DNA of 16,860 nt from contig PNNU01000021.1 of NCBI GenBank assembly GCA_013824385.1, positions 1 to 16,860 of the forward strand, written 5' to 3'. The translations under genes were made by a program, and so were the position numbers. Positions 1 through 6,672 of the stretch are shown here, in pieces. This stretch comes from Anaerolinea sp. (GTDB lineage: Bacteria > Chloroflexota > Anaerolineae > Anaerolineales > Anaerolineaceae). How positions within the stretch are numbered: position 1 is the first letter of the stretch; every line of letters begins with the position of its first letter. The notes beneath the pieces were generated by a model, which worked only from the letters and a program-made list of their open reading frames with translations, did not search any database and was not told the origin of the DNA.

Positions 1-471
1 CCGGTGATCTTTGTCACCGCCCGCCGCCGCGAACTGGACGAGGTTGTTGGTCTCGAGCTCGGTGCGGATGATTACATTACTAAACCTTTTGACCACGATG
101 TACTGCTCGCCCATATCAAGGCTGTGCTGCGCAGATCCACCCCAACTGCTGATTTGTTTGCTTCAGGACAAATCCAGGCAGGTAACTTGTTCATGGACCC
201 TTCCACTCATACAGCGAAACTTGCTGATAAAACCCTTGATCTTAGTCCGCGTGAATTCGATTTGCTGTATCTGTTGGCTAAGGATTACAACCAGGTAAAA
301 TCCACACCTGAAATTTTGTCTCAAGTTTGGGGTGCGGAATATGTCGGCGAACCGCAGGTGGTGTATGTGCATATACGCTGGCTACGCCAAAAACTGGAAG
401 CCGATCCCAATCACCCTTTACTGATACACACGGTTCGCGGTGTTGGCTATAAATTCACTGGAGGCGGCTAA
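1..471 (+). CDS. OmpR/PhoB-family response regulator, 5' end missing
   Basis: This is a DNA-binding transcriptional regulator whose start lies before the window; the frame is open from base 1. Residues 1-45 are the end of a receiver domain: FVTAR (beta-4 with the switch Thr), then GADDYITKPF with the conserved Lys near residue 30. The phosphoacceptor Asp is outside the window. Residues 60-155 are a winged-helix Trans_reg_C domain, with LSPREFDLLYLLA, the recognition-helix part VVYVHIRWLRQKLE and the closing wing HTVRGVGYKF, as in PhoB, OmpR and MprA. The stop codon overlaps the start of the downstream kinase by one base (TAATG), so the two are translationally coupled and form a cognate pair. 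A tandem repeat of the type OmpR-family regulators bind lies before the protease gene at 2068, which makes that gene a plausible target. Family assignment is certain; the target is inferred. Confidence 0.96.
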   Translation, partial: PVIFVTARRRELDEVVGLELGADDYITKPFDHDVLLAHIKAVLRRSTPTADLFASGQIQAGNLFMDPSTHTAKLADKTLDLSPREFDLLYLLAKDYNQVKSTPEILSQVWGAEYVGEPQVVYVHIRWLRQKLEADPNHPLLIHTVRGVGYKFTGGG

Positions 472-1901
472 TGTTTCGCACGATTCCACGCAGGCTTATC
501 TTTAGTCAATTCCTTGTCCTCCTGATCGTAATGCCCTTAATGGGAGTCTTCTTGATCTTCGGTCTTGAAAGTCGATTTTTAATCCCCAAGTTTGCCAATA
601 CACTGCTGGGTGATGCCAGGCTGCTTTCAGAGATCAGTAGTGCGGAATATGAATTGTGGGGTAATCCTTTCCTCATTGAAAAATTAATCTCCCGTGTGCA
701 ACTGGATCCTTCAATTAAAGTCATGTTCCTGGATTCATCCGGAAGGCCGCTTTATTCAACCGATCCTGCCGATTATTCAAACCCGGTAGCCGTTAATTCC
801 AATGGTATCATCAGCGCGCAAAATGGACATGAGATCGCCTTGACCTCGTATTCAATCATCAGGGTAAAAGATACTCTGGTGGATGTATACGAACCTGTTT
901 TGGATTCGAGTAATTCTGTTATTGGTATCGTCAGGCTCACTTATAGAGTGGAATCTTTATATCAAATCTTTGATGAGCTGCGTTGGCAGATCATTTTAAT
1001 CGTGCTGCTGGGACTGGTCATCAGTGCCTTGATTAGCTCATGGTTGGCTATACGAATCAGCAAGCCAATCACTAAAGTGACCAATGCCATTTATGACCTG
1101 GCCATCGGACGCAGCCATGCGCCTCTTGAAGTAACAGGACCCGATGAACTGCAATCCCAGGCGCAGGCGGTTAACTTTCTGGTGGCTGAACTGGATACTC
1201 ACGAAAAATCCAGACGCCAGTTATTGGCCAACCTGGTGCACGAATTGGGTCGCCCTCTGGGTTCCATTCGTTCGGCTATCCATGCGCTTGAAACCGGCGC
1301 CGACAAAGACCCCGCACTCTACAAGGATCTCACCTTTGGCATGGATGCCGAAACCTTGCGCCTGCAGCACCTTCTGGATGATCTGGCTCACCTCTACGAC
1401 CAATCCGTCGGTGCACTTGAGTTGGATCTCCACCCTGTGGATATTCAGCAGTGGTTGCCTGGTGTACTTCGTTCATGGCAGCTCCTCGCCCAGGAAAAAG
1501 GGCTCATCTGGACAGAGACCATTGATCCCAACTTATCCACCATTAAGATGGATTCCGATCGCATGGCACAGGTGGTGGGCAACTTGTTGAGCAATGCTTT
1601 CAAGTACACCAAAACGGGCGGCAGTGTCAGTGTTGTGGTTGATATTGAAAATGAAAAACTTCATATTTCGATTCAGGATTCCGGAGTTGGCATCCAGCCG
1701 GAAGAAATAAAAAAGGTCTTCTTGCCCTTCTTCAGGGGTGAACAGGGACGCCGCATCAAACAAGGCATGGGTTTGGGGCTTTCCATCGCCAATGACCTGA
1801 CCAAAGCCCACGGCGGCACTTTGGAAGTCACTTCCCATCCAGGCGGTAGCATCTTTGAGGTTTGGCTGCCACTCAATTCGGAACCACTAAAAGAAGATTG
1901 A
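471..1901 (+). CDS. Membrane sensor histidine kinase with HAMP domain, partner of the upstream regulator
   Basis: This 476-aa kinase should autophosphorylate and pass phosphate to the regulator ending at 471. TM1 spans about residues 12-32, an extracytoplasmic sensor region without a recognised fold about 33-170, and TM2 about 173-195. A HAMP linker follows (about 190-243), then HisKA with the phosphoacceptor at H257 and a HATPase_c domain. The ATP-binding boxes are present: N box around N375 (GNLLSNAFKY), G1 box DSGVGI and G2 box GMGLGLSIA. The H box is unusual. It reads HELGRPLGSI instead of HELRTPLxxI, so the Arg-Thr after HEL is Gly-Arg, while the His, Glu and Pro are kept. The start ATG overlaps the regulator's stop. 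The context with an HtrA-type protease suggests sensing of envelope or protein-folding stress, but the signal cannot be read from the sequence. Confidence 0.95.
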   Translation: MFRTIPRRLIFSQFLVLLIVMPLMGVFLIFGLESRFLIPKFANTLLGDARLLSEISSAEYELWGNPFLIEKLISRVQLDPSIKVMFLDSSGRPLYSTDPADYSNPVAVNSNGIISAQNGHEIALTSYSIIRVKDTLVDVYEPVLDSSNSVIGIVRLTYRVESLYQIFDELRWQIILIVLLGLVISALISSWLAIRISKPITKVTNAIYDLAIGRSHAPLEVTGPDELQSQAQAVNFLVAELDTHEKSRRQLLANLVHELGRPLGSIRSAIHALETGADKDPALYKDLTFGMDAETLRLQHLLDDLAHLYDQSVGALELDLHPVDIQQWLPGVLRSWQLLAQEKGLIWTETIDPNLSTIKMDSDRMAQVVGNLLSNAFKYTKTGGSVSVVVDIENEKLHISIQDSGVGIQPEEIKKVFLPFFRGEQGRRIKQGMGLGLSIANDLTKAHGGTLEVTSHPGGSIFEVWLPLNSEPLKED

Positions 1902-1973
1902 ATTTCTTAACTGCCCGTATTCTATATACAAGAATCCTTTGGTAAATGGGATCTTTGCTTCTTTCTCTCTACC

Positions 1974-2013
1974 CCTTAAGGTCGCCTTAAGGTTCCAATA
2001 AACTCTTTATAAA
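1974..2013 (+). promoter_or_regulatory. Putative OmpR-type operator and promoter of the HtrA gene
   Basis: Two identical CCTTAAGG octamers lie at 1974-1981 and 1985-1992, with starts exactly 11 bp apart. Read as CCTTAAG-N4-CCTTAAG, this is the 7-4-7 tandem layout of PhoB-type binding sites. A TATAAA -10 candidate is at 2008-2013. The second repeat occupies the expected -35 position (1985-1990), which is a poor -35 by itself (CCTTAA); this fits an activator-dependent promoter. The regulator encoded at 1-471 is the natural candidate to bind. Because each octamer is its own reverse complement, an RNA hairpin is also possible, but no T-run follows, so a terminator is unlikely. The binding protein is inferred. 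Confidence 0.6.
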
Positions 2014-2055
2014 GACAAGAAGTGCGGCTCGGTGATATCCTCCATGTAACTTATT

Positions 2056-2062
2056 AGGAGGT
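2056..2062 (+). promoter_or_regulatory. Ribosome binding site fixing a GTG start
   Basis: AGGAGGT lies five bases before the GTG at 2068. This near-perfect Shine-Dalgarno sequence decides for the GTG start, from which a clean lipoprotein signal peptide follows. Confidence 0.85.
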
Positions 2063-2067
2063 TTACC

Positions 2068-3738
2068 GTGAATACTCGAAAAATTTCAACACTTACCATT
2101 TTTATAATTCTGGCGATTTTTCTTTCCGCTTGCGGCACGACCACTGCCAAACCCATTACTGCCGCACCAACGCAGATTATACAAACAGAACAACCGCAGC
2201 AGAACGGATCAACCACCACGGATTCAAGCCCGGTGCTTGGTTCACTCTCTACCTACCAAACTGCGCTTGAAGATATTTACACGAAAGTCAATCCTTCCGT
2301 TGTAAATATTCAGGTGACTGAAAAAACTCGGATCGCTAGCAATACCATTACTGAAAACCCGTTTGCTAATATTCCTGGTTTTGATTTCTACTTTGGGTCG
2401 CCTTCCACCCCCAATCAACAGACCCCCAGCCAGCCTTCACAAGCCCTCGGTTCTGGTTTTGTATGGGATAAAAATGGCTACATTGTGACCAATAATCACA
2501 TGGTTGCCAACGCTGAAAAGATCCAGGTGAAATTTTCAGACGGTACCATCGCCAATGCAAAACTAATTGGTGCGGATGTCAACAGCGATCTGGCAGTCAT
2601 TCAACTCGTAGATTACACTGGCGCGCTACTGCCGATTACATCATCAGATTCCGGCGAAGTAAAAGTGGGGCAGGTAGCAATCGCCATCGGTAACCCCTAT
2701 GGACTTGAAAACACCATGACTGTTGGTATTGTCAGTGCCCTGGGTCGATCTCTGCCAACAGACCAAACCTCTGCAACTTCTTTTACAATTCCTGACATCA
2801 TCCAGACAGATGCCTCGATCAATCCTGGTAATTCAGGCGGTGTGCTGGTGAATGATCAAGGTCAACTCATCGGCGTCACCGCGGCGATTGAATCCTCTTC
2901 AGGTTCCAATGCGGGTATTGGCTTCGCCATCCCCTCAAGCACCGTCAACAAGGTGGTACCTGCGTTGATTAAAAATGGTAAATATGAACACCCCTACCTT
3001 GGATTGACCGGCGCCACCTTGACCCCAGACCTGGCTTCAGCCATGGATATTGATACCAATCAACGTGGCATATTAGTGATCGCCATATCCAAAGATAGCC
3101 CGGCAGACAAGGCTGGTTTGGTCGGCAGCAGCGAAGAAGCAACAATTAATGGTGTAACCACCAACGTAGGTGGGGATATCATCACCGCGATTGATGGCCA
3201 ATCACTCAATTCGATCGATGACTTAATTTCTTACCTGTCAAGCCATACCGAGGTTGGACAGAGTGTAAAACTCACTATCATGAGAGATGGATCTGAGAAA
3301 ACTCTTGACGCTACACTGGTTGCCCGTCCGGTCAATTTTGAACAAACATCAATAACAACCAATCAATCATCACAGAATAACCCTTCCTCCTCCGCCTGGA
3401 TGGGAGTAGCGGTGACCCCCATGACCGCTGCCATTGCAAAAGAAATGAAACTACCGACAGACCAACAAGGTCTTCTCCTTCAACAAGTTGTTGCAGGCGG
3501 TCCCGCTGATTTGGCGGGATTGATCGGCAGTTACAAACCGGTCATCATTAATGCCAAAAGAGTGATGATCGGCGGTGATGTCATCACGTCAATCGACGGC
3601 CAGGCACTTACTTCAGTGGATGATCTACAGCAAGTACTTGCTTCAAAAACACCTGGTGACGAGGTCCGATTGAGTATCGTCCGTGACGGTGTTGAAGATA
3701 CCGTTTCTGTTACCCTGGCTGAGAAACCGGCCAGTTAA
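2068..3738 (+). CDS. HtrA/DegP-type serine protease, lipoprotein with two PDZ domains
   Basis: This 556-aa protein is predicted to be an extracytoplasmic, membrane-anchored protease and chaperone acting on misfolded proteins. A signal peptide ends in the lipobox LSAC, with the lipidated Cys at position 22. A Thr/Gln/Pro-rich linker follows, then a trypsin-like domain (about 65-300) with the complete catalytic triad H144 (VTNNHMV), D174 (NSDLAV) and S256 (GNSGG). PDZ1 covers about 310-420 and PDZ2 about 445-553, separated by a Ser/Asn/Gln-rich linker. The two-PDZ plan is that of DegP/DegQ, but the lipid anchor replaces DegP's cleaved signal peptide. It starts with GTG behind a strong Shine-Dalgarno sequence. 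It follows a two-component pair and carries an OmpR-type tandem repeat in its promoter region, so induction by that pair is likely. A hairpin follows the stop. Confidence 0.96.
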   Translation: MNTRKISTLTIFIILAIFLSACGTTTAKPITAAPTQIIQTEQPQQNGSTTTDSSPVLGSLSTYQTALEDIYTKVNPSVVNIQVTEKTRIASNTITENPFANIPGFDFYFGSPSTPNQQTPSQPSQALGSGFVWDKNGYIVTNNHMVANAEKIQVKFSDGTIANAKLIGADVNSDLAVIQLVDYTGALLPITSSDSGEVKVGQVAIAIGNPYGLENTMTVGIVSALGRSLPTDQTSATSFTIPDIIQTDASINPGNSGGVLVNDQGQLIGVTAAIESSSGSNAGIGFAIPSSTVNKVVPALIKNGKYEHPYLGLTGATLTPDLASAMDIDTNQRGILVIAISKDSPADKAGLVGSSEEATINGVTTNVGGDIITAIDGQSLNSIDDLISYLSSHTEVGQSVKLTIMRDGSEKTLDATLVARPVNFEQTSITTNQSSQNNPSSSAWMGVAVTPMTAAIAKEMKLPTDQQGLLLQQVVAGGPADLAGLIGSYKPVIINAKRVMIGGDVITSIDGQALTSVDDLQQVLASKTPGDEVRLSIVRDGVEDTVSVTLAEKPAS

Positions 3739-3769
3739 CTCTTCTCCTCCCTATAGCAAAGAAATACGG

Positions 3770-3797
3770 CAACAGGTCCTAACCGATGGACCTGTTG
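3770..3797 (+). terminator. Hairpin after the HtrA gene, probable terminator
   Basis: CAACAGGTCC (3770-3779) pairs perfectly with GGACCTGTTG (3788-3797) around an 8-base loop. The following bases (TTGGTTAATT) are only moderately T-rich, so termination may be incomplete or the hairpin may mainly protect the 3' end. Confidence 0.6.
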
Positions 3798-3892
3798 TTG
3801 GTTAATTCATTGGGCTCAGGTAAGTGTAGAATATTTTGGCGGATAATAATAGTTTGTGCAACTTTATTACCTCAAGACCAATAATCAAGTAC

Positions 3893-3922
3893 TTGCAATT
3901 ATTTATACAGATAAGGTATTAT
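3893..3922 (+). promoter_or_regulatory. Putative sigma-70-type promoter of the small lipoprotein gene
   Basis: TTGCAA (3893-3898) and TATTAT (3917-3922) are separated by 18 bp, each close to consensus. The start site would fall near 3930, leaving a leader of roughly 45 nt before the ATG at 3973. The preceding hairpin at 3770-3797 supports independent transcription. Confidence 0.5.
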
Positions 3923-3972
3923 TTGGGTTATCAAATTGCAATAAACCACACGCTTATCGGAGGATTTACATC

Positions 3973-4416
3973 ATGATTAAACGCAACATTTTTGGATTAT
4001 TGGTTATTATTGTTCTCTCGTTCACTTTGTTTGCATGTTCAGCTGAAGGTAAAGAAAAGCCATCTGATACCAATACCCAAGCTGCTGCCACAGAAGCCGT
4101 TGCGACAGAAGCCGTCGTTACAGAACAACCTGCTGCATCCATCAATTCTGAATTCCCCATGCTGCCCGATGCGACAAATGTCACCGATTTACAGGGCACC
4201 TTAATGTATCAAACAGCAACCAGTATGACAGATACTTTTAACTTCTATAAAAAAGAGTTGGCTGCCAAGGGACTGACTGAAAACGAGATTTTAACACTCA
4301 ATGATGCTACTGTCTCACAATTGGTTTTCACTGGATCCGATAATGGTAAATCATTGATTGTTCAAATGACCAAGCTTAGTGATAAAGCAATCGCTGTTTC
4401 AATCCGTTACGAATAA
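3973..4416 (+). CDS. Small lipoprotein of unknown function
   Basis: This is a predicted 147-aa lipoprotein. The ATG at 3973 is preferred because CGGAGGA (3958-3964) stands nine bases before it and a normal lipoprotein signal follows, with the lipobox LFAC and lipidated Cys 22. An in-frame ATG at 3856 would bury the signal peptide behind 39 extra residues and lies upstream of the likely promoter. After the Cys there is a low-complexity linker made of 15-bp repeats (TEAVA, TEAVV, TEQPA). The C-terminal part, about residues 55-147, is a compact folded domain with the features FPMLPDATNV, FNFYKKELAAKGL and a final beta-rich segment. It resembles small lipoprotein domains common in Anaerolineae in which a 'P.DA..V' motif precedes an FY-containing helix, but I cannot name the family. 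It has its own promoter and terminator, so it is a single-gene unit. Confidence 0.85.
   Translation: MIKRNIFGLLVIIVLSFTLFACSAEGKEKPSDTNTQAAATEAVATEAVVTEQPAASINSEFPMLPDATNVTDLQGTLMYQTATSMTDTFNFYKKELAAKGLTENEILTLNDATVSQLVFTGSDNGKSLIVQMTKLSDKAIAVSIRYE
4090..4130 (+). repeat. 15-bp tandem repeat encoding the lipoprotein linker
   Basis: ACAGAAGCCGT occurs at 4090-4100 and 4105-4115, and a diverged copy (ACAGAACAACC) at 4120-4130. The period is 15 bp, in frame, encoding TEAVA-TEAVV-TEQPA. It spaces the folded domain from the lipid anchor and may vary in copy number by slippage. Confidence 0.75.
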
Positions 4417-4442
4417 AAGTAAGCTTAATCATATACATAAAG

Positions 4443-4474
4443 TGCTTTTCCAAAAAATATGGAAAAGCATTTTT
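4443..4474 (+). terminator. Intrinsic terminator of the small lipoprotein gene
   Basis: TGCTTTTCC (4443-4451) pairs with GGAAAAGCA (4461-4469), followed by five T (4470-4474). It sits five bases beyond the end of the convergent iron permease gene and may also act in that direction, although the T-run on that side is poor. Confidence 0.85.
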
Positions 4475-4478
4475 CTAT

Positions 4479-5306
4479 TTAAGTTTCTTTACGCTCAATG
4501 GTGGTTTTTTTCATGGTTCTGAAAAATAAAAGGACTGCCAATAATACAAAATACCCAAAATAGCCAATCACCATGCTTAAAGAAGGGCTGCTTTTGTAAC
4601 CTACCATGGCTTTTAACAACTGTCCAAGAGTGGATTGGTCAGGCAGGATCGAATTCAAATTCCACACATGCTCAATCACAGCCGGCACCCAGCCCAATTC
4701 ATTCAATTCATGGACGCCAAGACCAACCAGACCTGCCGCGAAAAGCGCCAGGAGAAAGTTCGTGGCTCGAAAAAAGTGTGTCAAACTTAATTTCCGTGTT
4801 GAAGAAAAAAGGATCATTCCAACTAGAACGGCTGATGCTAATCCAAAAATGGCACCCAATAATTGTTGAAAAGGATCAGTATCAAGACGAATGGCCAATA
4901 AAAACAAAACCAGTTCAATACCTTCTCTTACAACAGCTAGAAATGCTAAAAGGAAAATAGCTCCTTTTCCTTGACCTTCAATTGATTTCTCTACTTTCAA
5001 TTCAATCTTATTTTTTATCACATTGGATTGTTTACGCATCCAAAAGACCATCCAGGTGAGTATAGCCGCAGCGAGAAACATGGCAGTTCCTTCAAAAATC
5101 TGCTCACCCCGCCCTTCAAACGCCATTCCGATTCGATTAAGTATTAATGCGGTCGCCAAACTGACAAAAATAGCAGTGAAAACGCCAAGCCAAACAGTTC
5201 GGCCAAATTCTTTTTGTTCCATTTTTGCCAACACACTAAAAACGATTCCAATAATCAGGGCTGCTTCCAACCCTTCTCGTAATGCAAGCAGATACCCAGG
5301 CAACAT
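4479..5306 (-). CDS. FTR1/EfeU-family high-affinity iron permease
   Basis: This 275-aa integral membrane protein has about seven hydrophobic segments. It carries the two signature REXXE motifs of the FTR1 family: REGLE at residues 10-14 in the first helix and REGIE at 127-131 in the fourth. The acidic residues of these motifs carry Fe3+ through the membrane in yeast Ftr1 and E. coli EfeU. The length matches EfeU (about 276 aa), and no extra N-terminal periplasmic domain is present. The start ATG has GGGAG (plus-strand 5317-5321) ten bases upstream. No EfeO, EfeB, multicopper oxidase or cupredoxin gene lies beside it, so the partner that oxidises or delivers iron must be elsewhere. I searched the upstream region by eye for a Fur box and found no convincing one. 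It is divergent from the LsrB-like gene and convergent with the small lipoprotein gene. Confidence 0.94.
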   Translation of the reverse strand: MLPGYLLALREGLEAALIIGIVFSVLAKMEQKEFGRTVWLGVFTAIFVSLATALILNRIGMAFEGRGEQIFEGTAMFLAAAILTWMVFWMRKQSNVIKNKIELKVEKSIEGQGKGAIFLLAFLAVVREGIELVLFLLAIRLDTDPFQQLLGAIFGLASAVLVGMILFSSTRKLSLTHFFRATNFLLALFAAGLVGLGVHELNELGWVPAVIEHVWNLNSILPDQSTLGQLLKAMVGYKSSPSLSMVIGYFGYFVLLAVLLFFRTMKKTTIERKET

Positions 5307-5433
5307 AATTCAACAACTCCCAAATAAGACAAGTATTATCCTATTTTATCATATTCGATGTATCTATTTATGTACCAATAGAAAAGCTTATACCTGCTTA
5401 TGACCAAAACACTATTTAGCTCCCAATTACCGT

Positions 5434-5451
5434 TGAATATTGAATGAATAT
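5434..5451 (+). promoter_or_regulatory. TGAATAT tandem repeat upstream of the lsrB-kinase promoter
   Basis: TGAATAT occurs at 5434-5440 and 5445-5451, giving a 7-4-7 direct repeat with an 11-bp period, 13 bp before the -35 candidate at 5465. The same bases form a short inverted repeat, ATATT-N5-AATAT. It could be an activator site, but the region is AT-rich, so chance is a real alternative. Confidence 0.35.
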
Positions 5452-5464
5452 CATCTTCATCCTG

Positions 5465-5493
5465 TTGTTAAATAGTCTTTATATTGCTATACT
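5465..5493 (+). promoter_or_regulatory. Putative promoter of the LsrB-like/kinase unit
   Basis: TTGTTA (5465-5470), a 17-bp spacer and TATACT (5488-5493) make a good sigma-70-type promoter. The leader would be about 105-110 nt and AT-rich, containing the palindrome TGCATGCA at 5527-5534 but no recognisable riboswitch. The rest of the 301-bp gap between the divergent genes shows no gene. A weak minus-strand promoter for the iron permease (TTGGTA and TATGAT around 5355-5385, with a 19-bp spacer) is possible. Confidence 0.55.
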
Positions 5494-5607
5494 TTTTATA
5501 CTTCCTTTATTACAAATATCCTGCCTTGCATGCATTATATATCTATAACAAATACAATCGTAAAGTGATGATAACTAGTCGCCTTTTGAATAGAAAGGTA
5601 ATTTCTA

Positions 5608-6663
5608 ATGAACAAAAAGTTATCGATATCAATAAAAATAGTTTGTTGGTTGATGTTTGGATTTATGTGCGCATGTCAAAGCACTGCGGCTGTCACACCC
5701 CTCCCTACAGAAACCAAGATCGTTTTCATTCCAAAATTAACCGGAGTAGGCTTCTTTGATTCAGGAGCTAAAGGCGCACTCGACATGGGCAATCAATTAG
5801 GTATCAATGTTACTTACGACGGCCCAAATGCACCCAGTGTGAACGGACAAATTGAATATATACAAAAATATATGGATGCAGGATACGACGCCATCGCCAT
5901 TTCATCGTTATCTCCTGATGGGCTGTGCGAGATTTTAAAAAAAGCCATGAATAACGGGATCGTCGTGTTAACCTGGGATTCTGATGTAAACCCGGATTGT
6001 CGTTCTTATTATATCGACCAGGGAACCCCCATCCAATTGGGACGGTTGTTGGTTAGCATGGCAGCAAGTCAAATGAAAAATATCTCAGCACCTCAAGAGA
6101 TCGCTTTCTTTTATTCCAGCCCTACTGTTACTGATCAGAACCAATGGGTTAATGTCGCCAAAGCCATCATCGCCACCGAGTATCCCTCCTGGACGATAGT
6201 AACTACACAATATGGTTACCAGAGTGCAGAAAAATCTCTTGAGACAGCTACCAACATTTTCGCTGCCTATCCTGACTTAGACGCTATTATCTGTCCCGAC
6301 GCCAGCGCCCTCCCAGCGGCAGCACAGGCAGCCGAAGATCTTGCGATTGGAGGAAAAGTGATTATTACCGGTTTTTCAACCCCTAATGTCATGCGTCCTT
6401 TTGTAAAAGATGGAACCGTTAATCGTTTTGGCTTGTGGAATGTTGTTGAACAGGGTCAACTTTCCATTTTCATCGCAAACGAATTGGTAAATGGGCGCGT
6501 ATTTGCCATTGGTGAAAAAATCGATGTTCCCGGTATAGGGATAGTTGAAATCTCATCCAACAAAGTTCAGGGTTATGAATACGAAAACGCTGGAAACGGT
6601 ATCATCTTACTTCCTGATCGTGTCATATTTGACATCAATAACATTGATGATTTTGATTTTTAA
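5608..6663 (+). CDS. LsrB-like autoinducer-2 binding lipoprotein
   Basis: This 351-aa periplasmic-binding-protein-fold lipoprotein matches enterobacterial LsrB along its full length: [99 protein letters not shown] and the C-terminus [12 protein letters not shown] all recall LsrB block by block. The six residues that contact the AI-2 form R-THMF in Salmonella LsrB (K35, D116, D166, Q167, P220, A222) correspond to K43, D124, D176, Q177, P230 and A232, all conserved. A lipobox-like MCAC puts the lipidated Cys at 23, suiting an anchored binding protein. AGAAAGG at 5592-5598 supports the ATG. It differs from normal lsrB genes in having no LsrACD transporter, LsrK, LsrF or LsrR beside it; instead a sensor kinase starts nine bases after its stop. 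AI-2 binding is inferred from residue conservation; sugar binding is the alternative. Confidence 0.9.
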   Translation: MNKKLSISIKIVCWLMFGFMCACQSTAAVTPLPTETKIVFIPKLTGVGFFDSGAKGALDMGNQLGINVTYDGPNAPSVNGQIEYIQKYMDAGYDAIAISSLSPDGLCEILKKAMNNGIVVLTWDSDVNPDCRSYYIDQGTPIQLGRLLVSMAASQMKNISAPQEIAFFYSSPTVTDQNQWVNVAKAIIATEYPSWTIVTTQYGYQSAEKSLETATNIFAAYPDLDAIICPDASALPAAAQAAEDLAIGGKVIITGFSTPNVMRPFVKDGTVNRFGLWNVVEQGQLSIFIANELVNGRVFAIGEKIDVPGIGIVEISSNKVQGYEYENAGNGIILLPDRVIFDINNIDDFDF

Positions 6664-6672
6664 TGAGCAATT

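Noticed and set aside
1974..1992. CCTTAAGG-TCG-CCTTAAGG as a terminator hairpin after the kinase gene
   Set aside because: The stem could form, but the loop is only three bases, no T-run follows, and the 11-bp period with a -10 downstream fits an operator better.
3856..3972. In-frame upstream ATG that would extend the small lipoprotein by 39 residues
   Set aside because: It lacks a Shine-Dalgarno sequence, lies upstream of the likely promoter, and would bury the lipoprotein signal. The ATG at 3973 has a good ribosome binding site and a proper lipobox.
5330..5365. Fur box upstream of the iron permease
   Set aside because: GATAA/GATAAT-like pieces occur, but they do not form the 19-bp inverted repeat; AT-richness explains them.
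5023..5403. Plus-strand open frame opposite the iron permease
   Set aside because: It is antisense to a clear FTR1 gene with both REXXE motifs, and the translated protein has no recognisable features.
5484..5759. Plus-strand open frame overlapping the start of the LsrB-like gene
   Set aside because: It begins inside the predicted promoter and reads the LsrB-like gene in another frame; its sequence is a low-complexity shadow.
5608..6663. Annotation as a generic ribose (RbsB) or LuxP-type protein
   Set aside because: Block-by-block agreement and the six ligand residues match LsrB specifically, and the signature segments differ from RbsB and LuxP.
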